From positions 62,001 to 126,000 of the forward strand of contig NZ_CAAAHX010000003.1 of NCBI RefSeq assembly GCF_900639865.1: a stretch of DNA of 64,000 nt. Direction: 5' to 3'. Positions 53,850 through 63,797 of this stretch are shown one piece after another. The notes beneath the pieces were generated by a model. The model saw nothing but the letters and a program-made list of their open reading frames with translations, was not told the origin of the DNA and did not search any database. The stretch's first letter is position 1; every line of letters begins with the position of its first letter. A program made the position numbers and the translations under genes. The DNA comes from Legionella gresilensis (lineage in GTDB: Bacteria > Pseudomonadota > Gammaproteobacteria > Legionellales > Legionellaceae).

Positions 53850-54883
53850 TGATTTTCCTTATTCATATAACGAGCAATAGCCTTTTTTTGCTCCTCATAA
53901 GTTGCCGAGAAAATATGAGAACCATCCCCCTTGGCTACAAAATAGAGATAATTTGAAATTTTAGGATGAGCTGCTGCCTCAATTGCATCCCGACCCACCA
54001 TCGCAATAGGGGTAGGCGGTAGCCCTCGGTAAAGATAAGTATTATAAGGGGAATCAAATTCTAAATTATGATGCCCTAGTTTGCCAGAAAACGTAGGTCC
54101 TAAAGCATAAATGACGGTCGGATCCATTTGCAGAGGCATCCTCTTTTTTATCCGATTAACGACAATACCACTAATAATTCTTCGCTCCGAAGGTAAAGAA
54201 GTTTCTTTTTCAATGATAGAGGCAGCAATAAGTAACTCATAAGGCGTTTTATAAGGTAGCACTGAGCTTCGTTTTTCCCAATTAGAATTTAAAACAGCTA
54301 ATAATTTTTTATTTGCGTTAACTAGAAGTGGTTTGGCATCACTACCCGCATTATAATAATAGGTATCAGCAAGCAATAATCCTTCAGCACTTGGATATTG
54401 ATTTAGAATGACTGTCCAATCTTGTGGCTGATATTGCAAGTAAGGTGCTTGCAATAACTTTTGCTTAACTTGATAAATATTAGTTCCTTCGATAATACGA
54501 AATGCAGCGATTAAAACGTCGCCTTTTACAATTCGATCGACTAAATTTATTGCTGTTTCACCTGGTTGAATTTGATAAACGCCAGCCTTTAATTGATTAG
54601 CCAAGCCTTTATATTTAATATAATTTTCTATAATAAACTTTGAATCGATATAACCATTTTCATATAGTTTTTGCACTAATAGTTTTGCTGTTGAATTAGG
54701 TTTTACCTCTACGATAAGTGACCTACCTTCAGTTGCCATTGGTGTATTTAGACGTAAGATAAACCACCCTAACAGCGCACTCATTAACATTAAGATTATT
54801 AAAATTGTAATAAGAAATTTAATTAATTGCCTATGTTTCAATCTAGTATTACGATTATTAAGACGAGGATCATCAGCGTGCAT
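53846..54883 (-). CDS. mltG: Endolytic peptidoglycan transglycosylase MltG (YceG)
   Basis: A 345-residue inner-membrane protein: a basic N-terminal tail, one helix (about 22-46), a LysM-like domain (YQIQPGETAINLVDRI) and the YceG catalytic domain with the catalytic glutamate in AASIIEKETSLPSE. The NRIKKRMPLQMDPTVIYALG and PYNTYLYRGLPPTPI blocks are typical. MltG cuts nascent glycan strands and helps set their length. It overlaps tmk by four bases. The 291 bases to fabF are non-coding and carry a dispersed repeat. A pabC gene often sits between fabF and mltG but is absent here. Confidence 0.95.
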   Translation of the reverse strand: MHADDPRLNNRNTRLKHRQLIKFLITILIILMLMSALLGWFILRLNTPMATEGRSLIVEVKPNSTAKLLVQKLYENGYIDSKFIIENYIKYKGLANQLKAGVYQIQPGETAINLVDRIVKGDVLIAAFRIIEGTNIYQVKQKLLQAPYLQYQPQDWTVILNQYPSAEGLLLADTYYYNAGSDAKPLLVNANKKLLAVLNSNWEKRSSVLPYKTPYELLIAASIIEKETSLPSERRIISGIVVNRIKKRMPLQMDPTVIYALGPTFSGKLGHHNLEFDSPYNTYLYRGLPPTPIAMVGRDAIEAAAHPKISNYLYFVAKGDGSHIFSATYEEQKKAIARYMNKENQ

Positions 54884-55016
54884 TTATTACACCATAAGTA
54901 AATACTTGATATTTAAACTTTATTGACATATTGGCTTACCGATTAAAAAAATTAAGTATAAAATTTATATTTTGGTAGAAGAAGTCATAATTAAAAATAT
55001 ACATACTATCTAATTC

Positions 55017-55073
55017 GTAAGTGATTAGCACCTACCACCGAGAGACTGTATTTAGCGCACCTTGCATAAAAAA
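55017..55073. repeat. 57-base dispersed repeat, copy B
   Basis: GTAAGTGATTAGCACCTACC at the left and CTGTATTTAGCGCACCTTGC in the middle match 31295-31350 at about 45 of 57 positions. It lies between fabF and mltG, in the gap where pabC often occurs in related genomes. Confidence 0.65.
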
Positions 55074-55174
55074 TATTTAAGATTAGCTAACTAGTTACCA
55101 TGATGATTATAGATTTATTAGATTATCTAACAAACCAAATAGAATTAAGGCTTAAATTAATACCAATATTTGAC

Positions 55175-56422
55175 TTAAGTAGAAGCAAGTCGTTTAAATA
55201 GTAAGGTGCCATTAGTTCCTCCAAATCCTAAGGAATTACTCAAAACATAGTCAATTTTCATTGACTGAGGTTTATGAGGAACATAGTTTAAATCACATCC
55301 TTCATCGGGGTGCTCTAAATTAATAGTAGGTGGTGCAACTTGATCTCTAATTGCTAATATAGAGAAGATAGCTTCCACTGAACCAGCAGCACCAAGTAGA
55401 TGCCCCGTCATAGATTTTGTTGAACTAATCGCTAATTTATAAGCATGATCACCAAATATTTTCTTTACAGCTTTAGTCTCATTTAAATCATTTAAATAAG
55501 TTGATGTACCATGTGCATTAATATAGTTGACTTCGCTAGGGGATATGTTGGCATCTTGAATAGCTGCTAACATGGCTCGAGACGCTCCATCTGCATCATC
55601 ATCTGGAGCTGTAATATGAAAAGCATCACCAGACATACCAAATCCTACCAATTCAGCATAAATCTTTGCACCACGGGCTTTAGCATGTTCATATTCTTCT
55701 AAAACTAAAACACCAGCGCCCTCTCCCATGACAAAACCGTCTCTGTCTTTATCCCAAGGACGTGAGGCTTTTTCTGGCTCATCATTTCTTTTCGATAATG
55801 CTTTAACAGAAGAAAAACCAGCTAAACACAAGGGTGTGGTCGTCATCTCAGCGCCACCACAAACCATAATATCAGCATCACCATATGCAATCATTCTACC
55901 TGCAAGGCCTATATTATGTGTACCCGTTGTACAAGCGGTTACTACAGATATATTTGGACCTTTTAATTTATATTTGATTGAGATTTGGCCTGCGACCATA
56001 TTAATAATGCCAGCAGGTATAAAAAAAGGAGAAACTCTGCGGGGCCCGCCTGACATCAATTTTTCTTGATTATTAGTAATCGTTTCTATACCACCAATAC
56101 CTGCCCCAACAGCCACACCTGCACGCAAACTTAGGTCTTCATCAATAACAAGACCAGAGCTGGCTATAGCTTCATCGGCTGCAGCTAGCCCATATTGCGT
56201 AAACATATCCATTTTTCGAGCTTCTTTGAGAGGGACATAATTTTCAATGTTAAAGTTCTTTACTTTAGCCCAAATTTTGGTTGGGAAGTCAGTAGCATCA
56301 AACCCTTCTACAGGCGCAACACCACTCTTACCCGCCAAAATACCTTGCCAAGTATCTTCTACATTTAGGCCAAGTGGGGTTACCATCCCCATCCCAGTCA
56401 CTACAACACGTCTCTTACTCAA
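55175..56422 (-). CDS. fabF: 3-oxoacyl-[acyl-carrier-protein] synthase II
   Basis: This condensing enzyme (415 residues) elongates acyl-ACP. The Cys-His-His triad is complete: C164 in VVTACTTGTHNIG, H304 in NAHGTSTYLND and H341 in SMTGHLLGAAGS. GGTNGTLLFKRL closes the protein. It follows acpP by 18 bases, as in the standard fab cluster. Confidence 0.97.
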   Translation of the reverse strand: MSKRRVVVTGMGMVTPLGLNVEDTWQGILAGKSGVAPVEGFDATDFPTKIWAKVKNFNIENYVPLKEARKMDMFTQYGLAAADEAIASSGLVIDEDLSLRAGVAVGAGIGGIETITNNQEKLMSGGPRRVSPFFIPAGIINMVAGQISIKYKLKGPNISVVTACTTGTHNIGLAGRMIAYGDADIMVCGGAEMTTTPLCLAGFSSVKALSKRNDEPEKASRPWDKDRDGFVMGEGAGVLVLEEYEHAKARGAKIYAELVGFGMSGDAFHITAPDDDADGASRAMLAAIQDANISPSEVNYINAHGTSTYLNDLNETKAVKKIFGDHAYKLAISSTKSMTGHLLGAAGSVEAIFSILAIRDQVAPPTINLEHPDEGCDLNYVPHKPQSMKIDYVLSNSLGFGGTNGTLLFKRLAST

Positions 56423-56440
56423 TGAATAGCTCCTTAATTA

Positions 56441-56689
56441 TCAGGCTTCTTCTTTGTTCATATTTGATTCAATATAGTCAATCGCTTCTTGAATGGTTGT
56501 GATTTTTTCTGCTTTTTCATCTGGAATTTCAGTTTCAAATTCTTCTTCAAGAGCCATAACAAGTTCTACTGTGTCAAGAGAATCAGCACCTAAATCTTCA
56601 ACAAATGAAGCATCATTTTTTAAATCATCTTCCTTAACACCTAATTGCTCACCAACAATTTTACGAACTCGCTCTTCAACTGTACTCAT
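56441..56689 (-). CDS. acpP: Acyl carrier protein
   Basis: An acidic 82-residue carrier. The phosphopantetheine site is S37 in [19 protein letters not shown]. The four-helix ACP length and spacing are standard. It lies between fabG and fabF; the 115-base gap from fabG may contain its own promoter, since acpP is usually strongly expressed, but no clear one was read. Confidence 0.98.
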   Translation of the reverse strand: MSTVEERVRKIVGEQLGVKEDDLKNDASFVEDLGADSLDTVELVMALEEEFETEIPDEKAEKITTIQEAIDYIESNMNKEEA

Positions 56690-56804
56690 AACTTGTATTT
56701 CCTTTCTTAAGGTTAAAAAAATATATGGTGGGTAGTTTATTCAATTCTTTACAGAACGCAAGCTTAATTAATATAAGTTTATCAGATTACCCATTAAAAT
56801 TTAA

Positions 56805-57551
56805 TTAATCCATATATAGGCCACCATTAACATGAATAGTTTCGCCAGTAATATAATTTGCACTATCAGATGCCAAAAATGCAACAACTTCAGCGATATC
56901 ATTTACTTGCCCAAAGCGCTTCATAGGGATGCGTTTAAGCATTTCTTCTTTTACCAAATCAGGTAAAGCATCAGTCATATCAGTCTCAATAAACCCAGGC
57001 GCTACAACATTTACAGTGACACCACGGCTTGCTAACTCTTGGGCCAAAGACTTTGAGAAACCTATGACTCCGGCTTTAGCAGCTGTATAATTGGCTTGGC
57101 CAGAGTTTCCACTAGAACCAACTACAGAGCCAACTGTAATAATTCGACCCCATCTTGCTCTAAACATAGATTTAACACAGGCTTTACTCATGCGAAAAAT
57201 AGAATTCAAATTAGTTTCAATGACTCGATACCACTCATTATCATCCATACGTAATAATAAATTATCAGCAGTAATACCAGCGTTATTTATAAGTATAGAT
57301 GGAACTTTTTTCTCATCAGAAAGCTGCGCCATAAGGCTTTCTACACTTTCAGCGCTGGTAACATCAAGAGTGACCCCTTCACCTGGTAAATTACTTTCAT
57401 TAAAATGTTTACTAATAGCAAGCGCAGATTCTTGAGTAGTTGCACTACCTACTACATAGGCCCCTCTTTGCGCCAACGTTTGAGCAATAGCCTTTCCAAT
57501 TCCTCGACTAGCGCCTGTTACTAAAGCTATTTTTCCTTCTAGGCTAATCAT
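56805..57551 (-). CDS. fabG: 3-oxoacyl-[acyl-carrier-protein] reductase
   Basis: A classical short-chain dehydrogenase of 248 residues reducing 3-oxoacyl-ACP with NADPH. The cofactor motif is TGASRGIG (12-19), and the catalytic set is S142, Y155 and K159 (YTAAK). The C-terminus YITGETIHVNGGLYMD is the FabG hallmark. It lies 65 bases after fabD. Confidence 0.97.
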   Translation of the reverse strand: MISLEGKIALVTGASRGIGKAIAQTLAQRGAYVVGSATTQESALAISKHFNESNLPGEGVTLDVTSAESVESLMAQLSDEKKVPSILINNAGITADNLLLRMDDNEWYRVIETNLNSIFRMSKACVKSMFRARWGRIITVGSVVGSSGNSGQANYTAAKAGVIGFSKSLAQELASRGVTVNVVAPGFIETDMTDALPDLVKEEMLKRIPMKRFGQVNDIAEVVAFLASDSANYITGETIHVNGGLYMD

Positions 57552-57616
57552 ATAAACCCCTACTATACAAAATATATTTAAACTTAAAAAATTTAAGTTT
57601 AATAAATCATTTATCG

Positions 57617-58570
57617 CTAATTGACTTTGTAAGCTTCAATTTGCGATACAGCATAATCAATTGAATTTTTATCTTGAGTATTAAATGTAAGTAAGTCGCG
57701 ATCAATGCGCTTAATTAAACCTGAGAGTACTTTACCTGGGCCGCATTCAATAAATTGATTCACCCCTTCTCTTTTCATAAGTTGAATTATTTCAACCCAT
57801 CTTACAGGTTTAAATAACTGCTCTTTTAACAAAGAACGAATTTGTGCAGGTGTTTTATAAACACTTAAATCAACATTACTAATTACATTTATACTTGGCG
57901 ATTTAAAAGATACTTCATTTAAGTATACTTCGAAAGCCTGAGCAGCATCTTTTAATAGTGAGCAATGACAAGGAACGCTTACAGCTAGTATTTTAGCCAT
58001 TCTTGCTCCTTGACTATCTGCTTTAGTGATAGCTTCCTCTAGGGCCGCACGATGGCCTGCAATAACAACTTGCCCTATAGAGTTATAATTTGCTACAGAA
58101 ACCTGTTCTTTGTCCGTACTAACGTCTGCACAAATTTTATCCACCTGCTCATCAGTCAAGCCAACTACAGCTGCCATAACGCCTTGGCCAAGGGGAACAG
58201 TTTCTTGCATTAGTTGACCACGCTTTGCCACTAGTTTTACAGCCTGCTCTAAGCTAAGAGCATCAGCGCAAACTAAAGCCGCATATTCGCCTAAACTATG
58301 GCCGGCCATCCATTTAGGTTGCTCTATCTTTAAATTAGATAATAAATTATAGATAGCTACATCTGCAGTTAGCATAGCAACCTGAGTAATTTCGGTTTGA
58401 TTTAATTTTTCTTCAGGCCCTTGTTGAATAAGCTGCCAAACATCATAACCCACTTCTTGGGAAGCGATACTAAAGGTTTTTTGAATGATTGGGTAACTTT
58501 CAGCTAACTCTGTTAACATTCCTATAGATTGCGAACCTTGGCCAGGAAATATAAATGCTAGTTTTGACAT
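57617..58570 (-). CDS. fabD: Malonyl-CoA:ACP transacylase
   Basis: This 318-residue enzyme transfers malonyl groups to ACP. The nucleophile is S91 (numbered from the chosen start) in GHSLGEYAAL, and the N-terminus reads KLAFIFPGQGSQS. VAGHRAALEEA and VSVPCHCSLL (with the active-site His) are also typical. The ATG at 58570 follows GAGGC; the codons upstream to 58582 are not conserved. Confidence 0.96.
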   Translation of the reverse strand: MSKLAFIFPGQGSQSIGMLTELAESYPIIQKTFSIASQEVGYDVWQLIQQGPEEKLNQTEITQVAMLTADVAIYNLLSNLKIEQPKWMAGHSLGEYAALVCADALSLEQAVKLVAKRGQLMQETVPLGQGVMAAVVGLTDEQVDKICADVSTDKEQVSVANYNSIGQVVIAGHRAALEEAITKADSQGARMAKILAVSVPCHCSLLKDAAQAFEVYLNEVSFKSPSINVISNVDLSVYKTPAQIRSLLKEQLFKPVRWVEIIQLMKREGVNQFIECGPGKVLSGLIKRIDRDLLTFNTQDKNSIDYAVSQIEAYKVN

Positions 58571-58653
58571 ATAAAGCCTCAATTTTAACCGTTATCCCTC
58601 ACTAATATTTATTTTGCTCTAAGGGATTTAAGAATTAATTTACGTAAACCAAT

Positions 58654-59619
58654 TTAATAGCGGACAACCATTGCACCCCAGGTCATTCCACCACCAAAAG
58701 ATTCAAGTAATAATAAATCACCGCGTTTAATACGCTTTTCTTTAATCGCTAAGTCTAGCGCTAAAGGTATAGAAGCCGCTGAGGTATTTCCTTGGTTTTC
58801 AATGGTGACTATTACTTGTGACATGGATAAGTCTAGTTTTTTAGCAATTCCTTGAATAATACGGATATTAGCCTGATGAGGAATTAGCCAATTAATATCA
58901 GCTTTAGTTAAATTACTGGCCTCTAAAACTTCATCAACAATATCGCCCATCATATTAACTGCAATTTTAAATACCTCATTGCCTCGCATACCGATTAAGG
59001 CTTTTTTATCAAGAGAAGTGCGATTCGGATAGGTTAATAATGAACCTGCATCGTAAGAAGCATGTAAAACACTCGCTACTATGCCTGAATTTTCTGGCGT
59101 CCTTTCTTGAGCACTTAAGATAGCCGCGCCAGCACCATCTCCAAATAACACACAAGTGGAGCGATCCGTCCAATCAACAGCGCGAGACATGGCTTCGCTA
59201 CCAATAACTAGCACATTTTTCGCTGACCCAGTTTGAATATATTGTTTAGCAATATCCATTGCATAGACAAAACCACTGCAAGCCGCACCAATATCAAGTG
59301 CAGGAATAAAAGATTTAATGCCTAATGCATTTTGTACATAACAAGCAGTACCTGGAAAAAAATTATCAGGCGTACAACTTGCAACAATAATTAAATTTAT
59401 TTCATCAGCGTTAATGGTTGAAGCGCTAAGAGCTTCTTTGGCTGCTTGGGCTGCCATATAAGAAGTCGTTTCATAATCAGATGCAATATGTCGACTACTA
59501 ATACCGGTACGGGAAATAATCCAGTCATGTGAAGTATTAAGTTTAGTTTCTAGATCATAATTAGTAAGTCTATTCTCAGGCAAATAACTACCTGTGCCAT
59601 TAATAACTGCATGCATCAT
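58654..59619 (-). CDS. fabH: 3-oxoacyl-[acyl-carrier-protein] synthase III
   Basis: The initiation condensing enzyme of type II fatty acid synthesis (321 residues), joining acetyl-CoA and malonyl-ACP. The triad is C114 ([10 protein letters not shown]), H248 (IPHQANIRI) and N278 ([14 protein letters not shown]). [16 protein letters not shown] ends the protein, as in most FabH. It overlaps plsX by four bases; two adjacent ATG codons could serve as start. Confidence 0.97.
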   Translation of the reverse strand: MMHAVINGTGSYLPENRLTNYDLETKLNTSHDWIISRTGISSRHIASDYETTSYMAAQAAKEALSASTINADEINLIIVASCTPDNFFPGTACYVQNALGIKSFIPALDIGAACSGFVYAMDIAKQYIQTGSAKNVLVIGSEAMSRAVDWTDRSTCVLFGDGAGAAILSAQERTPENSGIVASVLHASYDAGSLLTYPNRTSLDKKALIGMRGNEVFKIAVNMMGDIVDEVLEASNLTKADINWLIPHQANIRIIQGIAKKLDLSMSQVIVTIENQGNTSAASIPLALDLAIKEKRIKRGDLLLLESFGGGMTWGAMVVRY

Positions 59620-60644
59620 AATAGTAAACCTTGATTAATAAACTCATTTATCTGATCGCGTACTAAATCAACCACATTGTTTTTGACCTGGAGCATAGCT
59701 TCTTCAATAGCATGTTGAAAAGCGAGTTCTTTCGCACTACCGTGACTTTTGACCACGATCCCATTTAAACCTATTAAACTAGCGCCATTATAACGTGCGG
59801 GATCCATGCGCATTTTTAAACCCTTTAAAGCTGGCCAAGCCAGAATACTCATTAGTCGAGTCAAATAATTTTTTACGAAAGATTCTTTCAGGATGGCTAA
59901 CATAAGTTTAGCAAGGCCTTCACTTGCTTTTAAGGCAACATTACCAACAAAACCATCGCAAACAACTAAATCTACTTCCCCTGAATAAAAGCCATCTCCT
60001 TCTACATAGCCTACATAGTTTAATAAACTACAGTTAGCTAACATATGAGCGGTACGCTTAATCTTATCATTTCCTTTGATTTCTTCTTCACCAATATTTA
60101 ATAGGGCAATTTTAGGTTTCGATTTTTTATCAATTGCTTGAATAAGTGCTGAGCCCATCACGGCAAATTGAAAGAGGTGTTCCGCGCAGGAATCAACATT
60201 CGCGCCCAAATCGATTACTCGAGTTTTACTTTGTAAAGTAGGTAACTCGGCAATAATTGCTGGCCTATCTATACCAGGTAAAGTCTTTAAAACAAAGCGT
60301 GCAGTCGCCATTAAAGCACCCGTATTACCTGCACTGACACAAGCCTCTGCACGACCGTCTTTAACTAGGTTTATAGCTACCCGCATTGAGGAATCTTTTT
60401 TATTGCGCATGGCATGTGAGGGTAGTTCATCCATAGCTACCACTTCAGAAGCATGAATTACATCAAATTGCTCATTATTAAAATGACCTTGTTTCTTAAG
60501 TTGGGCTGTAATTTGAGATTGATCACCGACTAATAGTAATCTTAAATCAGGATTATTTTTCACAGCGCGAACACAAGCAGGGATCAAAACCTTTAGGCCA
60601 TGATCCCCACCCATCGCATCGATTGCAATGGTAATAGTTTTCAA
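59616..60644 (-). CDS. plsX: Phosphate acyltransferase PlsX
   Basis: A 342-residue enzyme making acyl-phosphate from acyl-ACP for phospholipid synthesis. [10 protein letters not shown] at the N-terminus, [10 protein letters not shown], and [20 protein letters not shown] are diagnostic. The start is a TTG, five bases after the rpmF stop, with AAAGAGTAA upstream; no nearer ATG or GTG exists in frame. It links the rpmF gene with the fab genes. Confidence 0.96.
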   Translation of the reverse strand: MKTITIAIDAMGGDHGLKVLIPACVRAVKNNPDLRLLLVGDQSQITAQLKKQGHFNNEQFDVIHASEVVAMDELPSHAMRNKKDSSMRVAINLVKDGRAEACVSAGNTGALMATARFVLKTLPGIDRPAIIAELPTLQSKTRVIDLGANVDSCAEHLFQFAVMGSALIQAIDKKSKPKIALLNIGEEEIKGNDKIKRTAHMLANCSLLNYVGYVEGDGFYSGEVDLVVCDGFVGNVALKASEGLAKLMLAILKESFVKNYLTRLMSILAWPALKGLKMRMDPARYNGASLIGLNGIVVKSHGSAKELAFQHAIEEAMLQVKNNVVDLVRDQINEFINQGLLL

Positions 60645-60649
60645 TCGAG

Positions 60650-60847
60650 TTACTCTTTTTCGTCTTCGTAAACGTTATCGGTATCTAAAACTTTACGACC
60701 ACGATAGTAACCATCAGCAGTTATATGATGTCTACGATGTGTTTCACCTGTTGTGCTATCAACACTTAAGGTAGGTGCTTTTAAAGCATCATGCGAACGT
60801 CTCATGTCTCTTCGAGAGCGACTTTTTTTGTTCTGTTGTACGGCCAT
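60650..60847 (-). CDS. rpmF: 50S ribosomal protein L32
   Basis: This small basic protein begins [20 protein letters not shown], the standard L32 N-terminus, and has [21 protein letters not shown]. The ATG at 60847 follows AGGAG (TAGGAGTAACGCA); the open frame extends six codons further to 60865 but that part is not L32-like. It has 65 residues, with a short acidic tail (YEDEKE) beyond the usual length. The zinc-binding cysteines found in some L32 proteins are absent. Confidence 0.97.
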   Translation of the reverse strand: MAVQQNKKSRSRRDMRRSHDALKAPTLSVDSTTGETHRRHHITADGYYRGRKVLDTDNVYEDEKE

Positions 60848-60921
60848 TGCGTTACTCCTAGGCAATTTGTATTCATTGGTGCGAAATATTACATATTTTT
60901 TGACTGTAATCCAAGTATTAC

Positions 60922-61365
60922 TTACTTTTTATCTTCCTTTGTTGATTGATATTTGATAAATTTGCTCACTTCTTTGTCACACTCATCAATGTTTAAATGA
61001 TTTTCCGGGCTACAAAGGTGTAATTCATCAGTAACCAATTCTACCAGATCAATAAAAAAATTATTAGCTACAATACACTCATATTTATCCATTAATTTTT
61101 CAGCGCAAGCTTCTGAGTTACAAACGGCAAGCGTCGTTGTATTTTTATAATCATATAAAAAATTATTTAAGCAACGCTGGCATTCAATTTCTACAGGACC
61201 ACTTACCTCCATTGATAAAAGAAAATAATTTTCTATTGGCTTAACTTCATAGGTACATATTAGGGAACAAGGGGTAGGAATCCTATTGGGTAATCTTTTC
61301 GTTACATACACTCCAACAGTTTGATTCTCAAGTTGTTTAGCTTGGGTCTTAAGATCAATTAGCAT
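60922..61365 (-). CDS. yceD: YceD family protein (large ribosomal RNA subunit accumulation protein)
   Basis: This DUF177 protein has 147 residues from the ATG at 61365; an upstream TTG (61377) is possible but weak. It has the family pair of cysteines in [14 protein letters not shown] and the acidic [16 protein letters not shown] region. YceD is needed for normal 23S rRNA levels, and in nearly all gammaproteobacteria it sits directly upstream of rpmF, as here. A -10-like TATAAT lies shortly before the start, but no matching -35 is clear. Confidence 0.93.
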   Translation of the reverse strand: MLIDLKTQAKQLENQTVGVYVTKRLPNRIPTPCSLICTYEVKPIENYFLLSMEVSGPVEIECQRCLNNFLYDYKNTTTLAVCNSEACAEKLMDKYECIVANNFFIDLVELVTDELHLCSPENHLNIDECDKEVSKFIKYQSTKEDKK

Positions 61366-61526
61366 ATTAAGTCTCAAATATTATATAATGACGCTTTTAA
61401 TTTTATTTAACGTTCTCTTTTTTGGCAAAATGACAAATAGATAACAACTTAGAATATAGTATATATCTAACCTCATTGAGTTGAAACTTAAAATATAAAT
61501 ATAACCTTTAAGAATCGTCGTAATTT

Positions 61527-62600
61527 ATGAAAGTAAAAGTAATAGTTGGTATGTCTGGTGGTGTTGATTCTTCCGTTGCTGCCTGGTTATTGAAGGAACA
61601 AGGATACCACGTTGAAGGTTTATTTATGAAGAACTGGGAGCAAGACGATCAAGATAATTATTGTCCTGCTGCCATTGATTTAGCTGATGCACAAGCCGTG
61701 GCTCATCAATTAGATATTCACCTTCATACCATTAATTTTTCTGCTGAATATTGGGATAGAGTTTTTGCGCACTTTTTACAGGAATATGAAGCCGGACGCA
61801 CGCCTAATCCCGATGTCTTATGTAATAAAGAAATTAAATTTAAAGCTTTTTTAAATCATGCACTTACCCTAGGTGCAGATTTTATAGCCACTGGTCATTA
61901 TGCCAAAATAGAAGATGGTAATTTATTTAAAGCTAAAGATAGAGATAAAGATCAAACCTATTTTTTAAATGCCGTTGATAAAGAAGCCCTAGCGAAAACC
62001 TTATTTCCAGTTGGTGATTATTTAAAATCAGAAATACGTGCTTTTGCCTCTAACCTTAACTTAGTGACCTCTCAAAAAAAAGACTCTACAGGTATTTGTT
62101 TTATCGGCGAGAAGCAGTTTAAATCATTCCTTAATGAATTTATTTTAGCTCAGCCAGGCAAAATAATGAGTAGTGATGGAACGATTCTGGGTCAGCATGA
62201 TGGATTAATGTTTTATACAATTGGCCAGCGTCAAGGTCTAGGTATTGGTGGACGCTATGATAGTAGCGATGAGCCTTGGTATGTTGTTGAAAAGGATATT
62301 GAAGCCAATATATTAATTGTCGCTCAGGGTAATGATCACCCTATGCTTTATGCTCAAGGATTAATTTGCAGTAATATTCACTGGTTAGCACCTTATGAAG
62401 ATAAGCTTCCCTTAACCTGCTACGCTAAAACACGTTACAGGCAACCTGACCAAGCTTGTGTTATATCACCGGCTATAGATAATGGGCACTGTGTGATGTT
62501 TTCAATACCTCAACGTGCAGTAACACCTGGACAATACATTGTATTTTATGAGCGGAATCAGTGTCTAGGCGGCGCCATTATAGAGAAAGTTATTCGTTAA
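61527..62600 (+). CDS. mnmA: tRNA-specific 2-thiouridylase
   Basis: A 357-residue enzyme thiolating U34 of tRNAs for Lys, Glu and Gln. The PP-loop is [16 protein letters not shown]; the catalytic cysteines are in [12 protein letters not shown] and [27 protein letters not shown] is another family block. It diverges from yceD and stands alone with its own promoter region. Sulfur would be supplied by the TusABCDE relay or IscS, not in the window. Confidence 0.96.
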   Translation: MKVKVIVGMSGGVDSSVAAWLLKEQGYHVEGLFMKNWEQDDQDNYCPAAIDLADAQAVAHQLDIHLHTINFSAEYWDRVFAHFLQEYEAGRTPNPDVLCNKEIKFKAFLNHALTLGADFIATGHYAKIEDGNLFKAKDRDKDQTYFLNAVDKEALAKTLFPVGDYLKSEIRAFASNLNLVTSQKKDSTGICFIGEKQFKSFLNEFILAQPGKIMSSDGTILGQHDGLMFYTIGQRQGLGIGGRYDSSDEPWYVVEKDIEANILIVAQGNDHPMLYAQGLICSNIHWLAPYEDKLPLTCYAKTRYRQPDQACVISPAIDNGHCVMFSIPQRAVTPGQYIVFYERNQCLGGAIIEKVIR

Positions 62601-62761
62601 TTAAAAATCAAATAATTGATGAAAAAGCACAAAAATCTAGGTTAAGTGTTACAATATAATTAATTATTAATTTACTTTGGTTCTGTATATCGTTGTTAAT
62701 TGACGAGGGTTAATTAATAACTAATAGCAGCTTTCCTAACCATTTTTTTCAGGAGTAGATA

Positions 62762-63160
62762 ATGAGTAATGCTACTGCATCACCTATTGCACTAGAGCAT
62801 CCCAAAACAGGCCTCCATTTCTCTGTTAATGCTGCGGACAAAGTCGCTTCTTTAATTGCTGAAGAAGATAACCCTAATTTAAATTTACGGGTTTATATTA
62901 CAGGTGGTGGTTGCTCAGGATTTCAATATGGGTTTACTTTCGATGAGACGATTCAATCAGATGACACAGTGATCACCCAATCTTGCTCAGATGGGAAATC
63001 GTCTGTAAAATTATTAGTTGATTCAATGAGTTACCAATTCCTGCATGAAGCAGAAATAGATTACATAAAAGGTATTCAAGGCGAACAATTTGTCATTCGT
63101 AATCCCAATGCTAAAACCACATGTGGCTGTGGTTCTTCTTTTAGCATTGAAGATGAATAG
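62762..63160 (+). CDS. erpA: Iron-sulfur cluster insertion protein ErpA
   Basis: An A-type iron-sulfur carrier. The three conserved cysteines lie in [13 protein letters not shown] and [29 protein letters not shown] matches ErpA rather than IscA or SufA. At 132 residues it is longer than the E. coli protein (114) owing to a short N-terminal extension ([16 protein letters not shown]) and an insert around [16 protein letters not shown] precedes the ATG. It converges on the L,D-transpeptidase gene. Confidence 0.95.
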   Translation: MSNATASPIALEHPKTGLHFSVNAADKVASLIAEEDNPNLNLRVYITGGGCSGFQYGFTFDETIQSDDTVITQSCSDGKSSVKLLVDSMSYQFLHEAEIDYIKGIQGEQFVIRNPNAKTTCGCGSSFSIEDE

Positions 63161-63180
63161 TTAGTAATTTTTTTAATAGT

Positions 63181-63645
63181 CTAATAAGGATGTATAACAA
63201 CTTTTGTGCCTATTTGAATGAAGTTGTTACTTAACCACTTAGCATCATGAGGCTTTACCCGTATACAGCCATGGCTAGCATTATAATTCGGCACATCATA
63301 AGAGCCATGAATAGCATAGTATTTTGAAAAAAACATACAGTATGGCATCGGTGATCCACCTTTACCTAGTGGATAGCGACTTGAGCGACATCCTGGCCCT
63401 TGTTTACTAATAACCCTATAAGTACCTGATGGAGTTTTACAGGCTCTTTTTACATCTTTACAATATCGACTACCTCCTGAGGCTTTACCACTGCGAATCA
63501 CTTTACCGTTATGATTAACAGCAGACCAACTTAATTTTTTTGGGTTAAAGATGAATGTATTAGCAAAATTTGCTGATGAATAGGAAATGAGCGAAAAAGA
63601 AAAGAGATAGACCACAAAACGACTTATTCTTAACTCAGCTTCCAT
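63181..63645 (-). CDS. L,D-transpeptidase (ErfK/YbiS/YnhG family)
   Basis: A 154-residue exported protein with a signal segment (FVVYLFSFSLISYSSANFA). The YkuD domain follows with the active-site motif YAIHGSYDVPN and SHGCIRVKPHDAKWL, with the catalytic cysteine in SHGCIRV. The substrate-facing TPSGTYRVISKQG block is present. Such enzymes form 3-3 cross-links or attach lipoproteins to peptidoglycan. Legionella has several (the EnhA group among them), to which this short form is similar. Four further cysteines suggest disulfides. Confidence 0.9.
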   Translation of the reverse strand: MEAELRISRFVVYLFSFSLISYSSANFANTFIFNPKKLSWSAVNHNGKVIRSGKASGGSRYCKDVKRACKTPSGTYRVISKQGPGCRSSRYPLGKGGSPMPYCMFFSKYYAIHGSYDVPNYNASHGCIRVKPHDAKWLSNNFIQIGTKVVIHPY

Positions 63646-63797
63646 AATGAGTCCTATCTTTATTGAAGTTATCTTAAATATAGGATAATTTTTAATCTAT
63701 TTGTAGTTTTATTGTACAAATTTTAAATTTCTACCAAATATATACAATAAACCCTTGAATTAATAAAGAAAAAAATTTATTAAAAACTAGCGCTAAT